A stretch of DNA of 64,000 nucleotides from Humibacillus xanthopallidus (GTDB lineage: Bacteria; Actinomycetota; Actinomycetes; Actinomycetales; Dermatophilaceae), in NCBI RefSeq assembly GCF_006716675.1, contig NZ_VFPM01000003.1:970286-1034285 (forward strand), given 5' to 3'. The translations under genes and the position numbers were made by a program. Position 1 is the stretch's first letter. Each line of letters begins with the position of its first letter. The notes beneath the pieces were generated by a model. That model saw only the letters and a program-made list of their open reading frames with translations. It ran no database searches and was not told where the DNA came from. This document shows, one piece after another, positions 61,456 to 64,000 of the stretch.

Positions 61456-62619
61456 GTGCCGCTGCGGATTGCCCTCATCGCTCCGTGCGACCACCCCATC
61501 CGTCAGCCCTTCGCCGGTGGCCTCGAGTCGCTCGTCTGGCAGTTGCGGCGGGCGCTCGTGGCCCGCGGCCACGACGTCACCCTCTTCGCCGCCGAGGGTT
61601 CCGATGCCTCCGACGCGGAGCACGTCCTCCCGAGCGGTGGTTGGGCACCCTCTCGCACGGCCGCCGGCGACGTGTCGATGCCGGCCCCTGGCTTCATGGC
61701 CGCGCACCACGCCTACCTGCGCCTCCTCCTGTCGCTGGCGGGGCCCGGTGGTGACGACTTCGACCTCGTGCACAACCACGCCCTGCACCACCTGCCCGTG
61801 GCGATGAGCCCGCTCGTGGTGCCGCCGATGCTCACCACGCTCCACACCCCGCCCACGCCGTGGCTCGAGTCCGCGATCGAGCTGACGCGCGGTGACAGCG
61901 GTCGCGGAGAGTTCGCGGCCGTCAGCCGTTTCGTCGCGCGGCAGTGGCGCGTCCTGCGGCCCGACGACGAGGCCCACGTCGTGCCCAACGGCGTCGACCT
62001 CGACACGTGGAGCGCCGGCCCGGGCGGGACCGCCCTCGTCTGGTCGGGGCGCCTCGTGCCGGAGAAGGCGCCCCACCTGGCGATCGAGGCGGCCCGACGC
62101 GCAGCGCTGCCCCTCGTGCTCGCCGGTCCCGTCAGCGACCCCGACTACTTCGAAGCCATGGTGCGTCCACGCCTCGGGCGGGACATCTCGTATGCCGGGC
62201 ACCTCGCGACCCCCGACCTCGTCTCGCTCATAGGGTCGTCCGCGGCTGCCCTCGTGACTCCCGTGTGGGACGAGCCCTACGGCCTCGTCGTGGCGGAGGC
62301 GCTCGCGTGCGGCACGCCGGTCGTCGCCTTCGCGCGCGGCGGCATACCGGAGGTGCTGCACGACTCGAGCGGTGAGGCCGAGGGCCAGTCACACGGTGAG
62401 ACGCGCGACGGATCCCCCTCAGCCGTGGGCCGGCTCGTGCGACCGGGCGACGTGACCGCCATGGCCGTCGCCGCGACCGACGCGGTCGGGCTCGACCGTC
62501 GGAAGGTCCGGCGACACGCGCATCAGCACCTCTCGCTCGACCGCATGGTCAGGGCCTACGAGCAGCTCTATGACCGGCTGCGGTCAGATGCCACCTGGGA
62601 GTCCGGCCAGCCAGCGTGA
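61456..62619 (+). CDS. Family 4 glycosyltransferase
   Basis: A 387-aa GT4 protein. The N-terminal GT-B domain has IALIAPCDHPIRQPFAGGLES, the linker WSGRLVPEKAPHLAIEAA and the donor-site EPYGLVVAEALACGTPVVAF with the catalytic Glu pair. The GTG at 61456 is the most likely start by family; a GTG at 61333 is an alternative. The 240-nt gap upstream (61216-61455) must hold the divergent promoters; no clear box was identified. Its 3' end overlaps the convergent GT2 gene by 71 nt. Confidence 0.88.
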   Translation: MPLRIALIAPCDHPIRQPFAGGLESLVWQLRRALVARGHDVTLFAAEGSDASDAEHVLPSGGWAPSRTAAGDVSMPAPGFMAAHHAYLRLLLSLAGPGGDDFDLVHNHALHHLPVAMSPLVVPPMLTTLHTPPTPWLESAIELTRGDSGRGEFAAVSRFVARQWRVLRPDDEAHVVPNGVDLDTWSAGPGGTALVWSGRLVPEKAPHLAIEAARRAALPLVLAGPVSDPDYFEAMVRPRLGRDISYAGHLATPDLVSLIGSSAAALVTPVWDEPYGLVVAEALACGTPVVAFARGGIPEVLHDSSGEAEGQSHGETRDGSPSAVGRLVRPGDVTAMAVAATDAVGLDRRKVRRHAHQHLSLDRMVRAYEQLYDRLRSDATWESGQPA

Positions 62620-63457
62620 TGAGCCCCTCGTCGGCGAACGCCGCGAGCCAGCCCTCCATGGGGAACCAGCCCCACCGCATCGCGAAGCGGTTGCTGTTGC
62701 GCACGATGTCGACGAGGTGGCGCCGCGGCGGGCTCTCGACCTCGTGGTGCTGGTGGTATGCCGGGGCGCCCCCGACCCACCACAGGCGGCCGTCCGCTCG
62801 CGCCAGCTTCATCGCGAAGTCGGTGTCCTCGCCGCCGTAGCCGTCGTACCCCTCGTCGAAGCCGCCGACGCACTGCCAGGTCGAGGCCGAGACGGCGAAG
62901 GAGAGCGACCAGAAGAGCCGCAGGTCGTCGGCCGCGAGCAGTCCGTCCTCCGGCGCGACGGGGCGGGCGGCGTGGGGGCGTGACTCCTCGAGATCGACTG
63001 CGCTGTAAGGACGCCCAGCCAGTCGTGGTGGGAGGTAGTGCACCGCACCCGACCACACGTCCGTGGAGCCCTGCGTCGCGGACCGGGCGGCCTCGCGGTA
63101 GCGCTCGACGAGGCGTGGCCCCGGGATGCAGTCGACGTCGAGGAAGACGAGCAGCTCGGCTCCGGCTGCGATGGCACGCTCCGCCGCCCGGTTGCGCGCG
63201 GTCGCGAGCGGTAGCCCCCACCGGTGCGCGTCGACGGAGAGGACCTCGGCGGGCAGCCCCGCCGGGGTGTGCTCGGTCACGACGGACGCGATCTGCGCGT
63301 CGTCCATCGCCACCACGACGAGATGGTCGGGCAGGACTGACCCGGCGCCCAGCCCCAGCAGGAGCCCCTCGAGATGGTGGTGCCGGCCGTGCGCCAGCGT
63401 CAGCAGGGCCGTCCGGGGGGCCGGGTGGTCCACACCAGCCGAGCCGGTGCCGGTCAT
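62549..63457 (-). CDS. Family 2 glycosyltransferase
   Basis: A 302-aa GT2 protein with the GT-A blocks LLVFLDVDCIPGP (metal-binding) and GGFDEGYDGYGGEDTDFA. It is related in layout to the gene at 57951-59186 but shorter. The ATG overlaps the stop of the next gene (ATGA). The last 71 nt overlap the 3' end of the convergent GT4 gene. Confidence 0.86.
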   Translation of the reverse strand: MTGTGSAGVDHPAPRTALLTLAHGRHHHLEGLLLGLGAGSVLPDHLVVVAMDDAQIASVVTEHTPAGLPAEVLSVDAHRWGLPLATARNRAAERAIAAGAELLVFLDVDCIPGPRLVERYREAARSATQGSTDVWSGAVHYLPPRLAGRPYSAVDLEESRPHAARPVAPEDGLLAADDLRLFWSLSFAVSASTWQCVGGFDEGYDGYGGEDTDFAMKLARADGRLWWVGGAPAYHQHHEVESPPRRHLVDIVRNSNRFAMRWGWFPMEGWLAAFADEGLITLAGRTPRWHLTAAGHRAARRP

Positions 63458-64000
63458 CGGCGCTCGCCGAGCGCGAGGGAGTCGAGGAGGGCCGCGCACC
63501 GGTCGGCTCCCGCGCCGTCCGTCCAGCGGCTCCAGCGGGCGGTGTCGATCCGGGCCGCAGACTCGAGAAGGGCCGGCCATGCCGCGGGATCGGGCCAGGC
63601 GGGCAAGCCGTGGCTGACGCCGGCCTCCTCGAGCCCGTGCACCGTGAAGTGCTGCTCGTCGTGGGGGCGGCGCTGGGCGATGATGACGGAGCCGCGACGC
63701 GCGGCAGCGATCTCCGAGACGACGTTCTGGCCGGCGTGACCGACGACGACGGCGGAATCCTGAAGGCTGTCCCACAGGGCGTCGGGGCCCGCGTCACGGC
63801 ACACCGTCCAGCTCCAGCCGGTCGTCGCCCGACGAGCCGCCTCGATCTGCTCCTCCGTCACGTCGGTGCCGCCGGCGCCCCAGACGAGCGCGACCCTACG
63901 GGCCTGCGGCGGGGCGACCGGCTCCCGGTCGTCGAAGCGGGAGAGGGACCCCAGCCACGTCGTCTTGGCATCCCACCGGGGCTGCCACCGCGCGACGATC
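63454..64000 (-). CDS. MurG/GT28-like glycosyltransferase, C-terminal part (5' end outside window)
   Basis: The frame is open to the window edge; 182 codons are visible. The C-terminal donor domain is recognisable: GGTD near the edge, SAVVVGHAGQNVVSEIAAARRGSVIIAQRR, then a helix ending in LALGERR. This resembles MurG and other GT28 enzymes. The N-terminal acceptor domain lies outside. Confidence 0.75.
   Translation of the reverse strand, partial: IVARWQPRWDAKTTWLGSLSRFDDREPVAPPQARRVALVWGAGGTDVTEEQIEAARRATTGWSWTVCRDAGPDALWDSLQDSAVVVGHAGQNVVSEIAAARRGSVIIAQRRPHDEQHFTVHGLEEAGVSHGLPAWPDPAAWPALLESAARIDTARWSRWTDGAGADRCAALLDSLALGERR

Overview
The window reads as chromosomal DNA of a very G+C-rich actinobacterium. 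Supporting signs are GTG starts, TANNNT boxes 6-7 nt before start codons (leaderless mRNAs), a mycothiol-type DsbA-fold reductase, an F420-type LLM oxidoreductase, paired clpP genes with ClgR-like boxes, and treX-treY-treZ. Gene order valS ... clpX - clpP2 - clpP1 - tig ... rpiB - Rv2466c-like - pepN - trHbO - alpha-glucosidase ... ettA - ssb resembles, from memory, the M. tuberculosis Rv2448c-Rv2478c region, so this is a conserved core block with lineage-specific insertions. A Micrococcales/Intrasporangiaceae-like host is a guess. Region by region: 1-6.1 kb holds the 3' end of valS and a MoxR/DUF58/DUF4129 membrane operon. 6.2-8.5 kb is a TetR-controlled MFS efflux pair with a perfect palindromic operator on its promoter. 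8.6-16 kb is the proteolysis block (cysteine-peptidase-like protein, clpX, clpP2, clpP1, tig), interrupted by a DUF559 nuclease-like gene lying between two 52-bp-period repeat arrays. 16-25 kb holds tRNA-Gly, tRNA-Pro, trmB, a SpoIIE-type phosphatase, rpiB, a thioredoxin-fold reductase, pepN, an MscS channel and a truncated globin. 25-32.7 kb holds a secreted Gly/Asn-rich protein, Nudix, LLM oxidoreductase, GH13 alpha-glucosidase, and a three-gene module with an EspC/WXG-like small protein, a 922-aa protein ending in a PD-ExK nuclease domain and a small putative immunity protein. 32.7-38 kb holds GDPD, two small conserved genes, a RecQ helicase fused to a phosphoribosyltransferase-like domain and TesB. 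38-44.6 kb is the translationally coupled treX-treY-treZ operon. 44.9-51.9 kb holds an acyl-CoA dehydrogenase/SDR pair opposite a TetR gene, a 2H phosphoesterase, SRPBCC, a YczE/MocR divergent pair and CorA. 51.9-57.9 kb holds EttA, an SsbB-like protein and two coupled dynamin-like GTPases. 57.9-64 kb is a glycan cluster with five glycosyltransferases and a WcbI-like enzyme. Across all regions the non-palindromic octamer GTATGCCG (extended form GTATGCCGTCCGG) recurs about forty times, in both orientations, inside genes and in terminator hairpins. This resembles DNA-uptake-sequence biology and is the most unexpected signal. Two further novelty candidates are the 52-bp arrays around the DUF559 gene and the toxin-immunity module.
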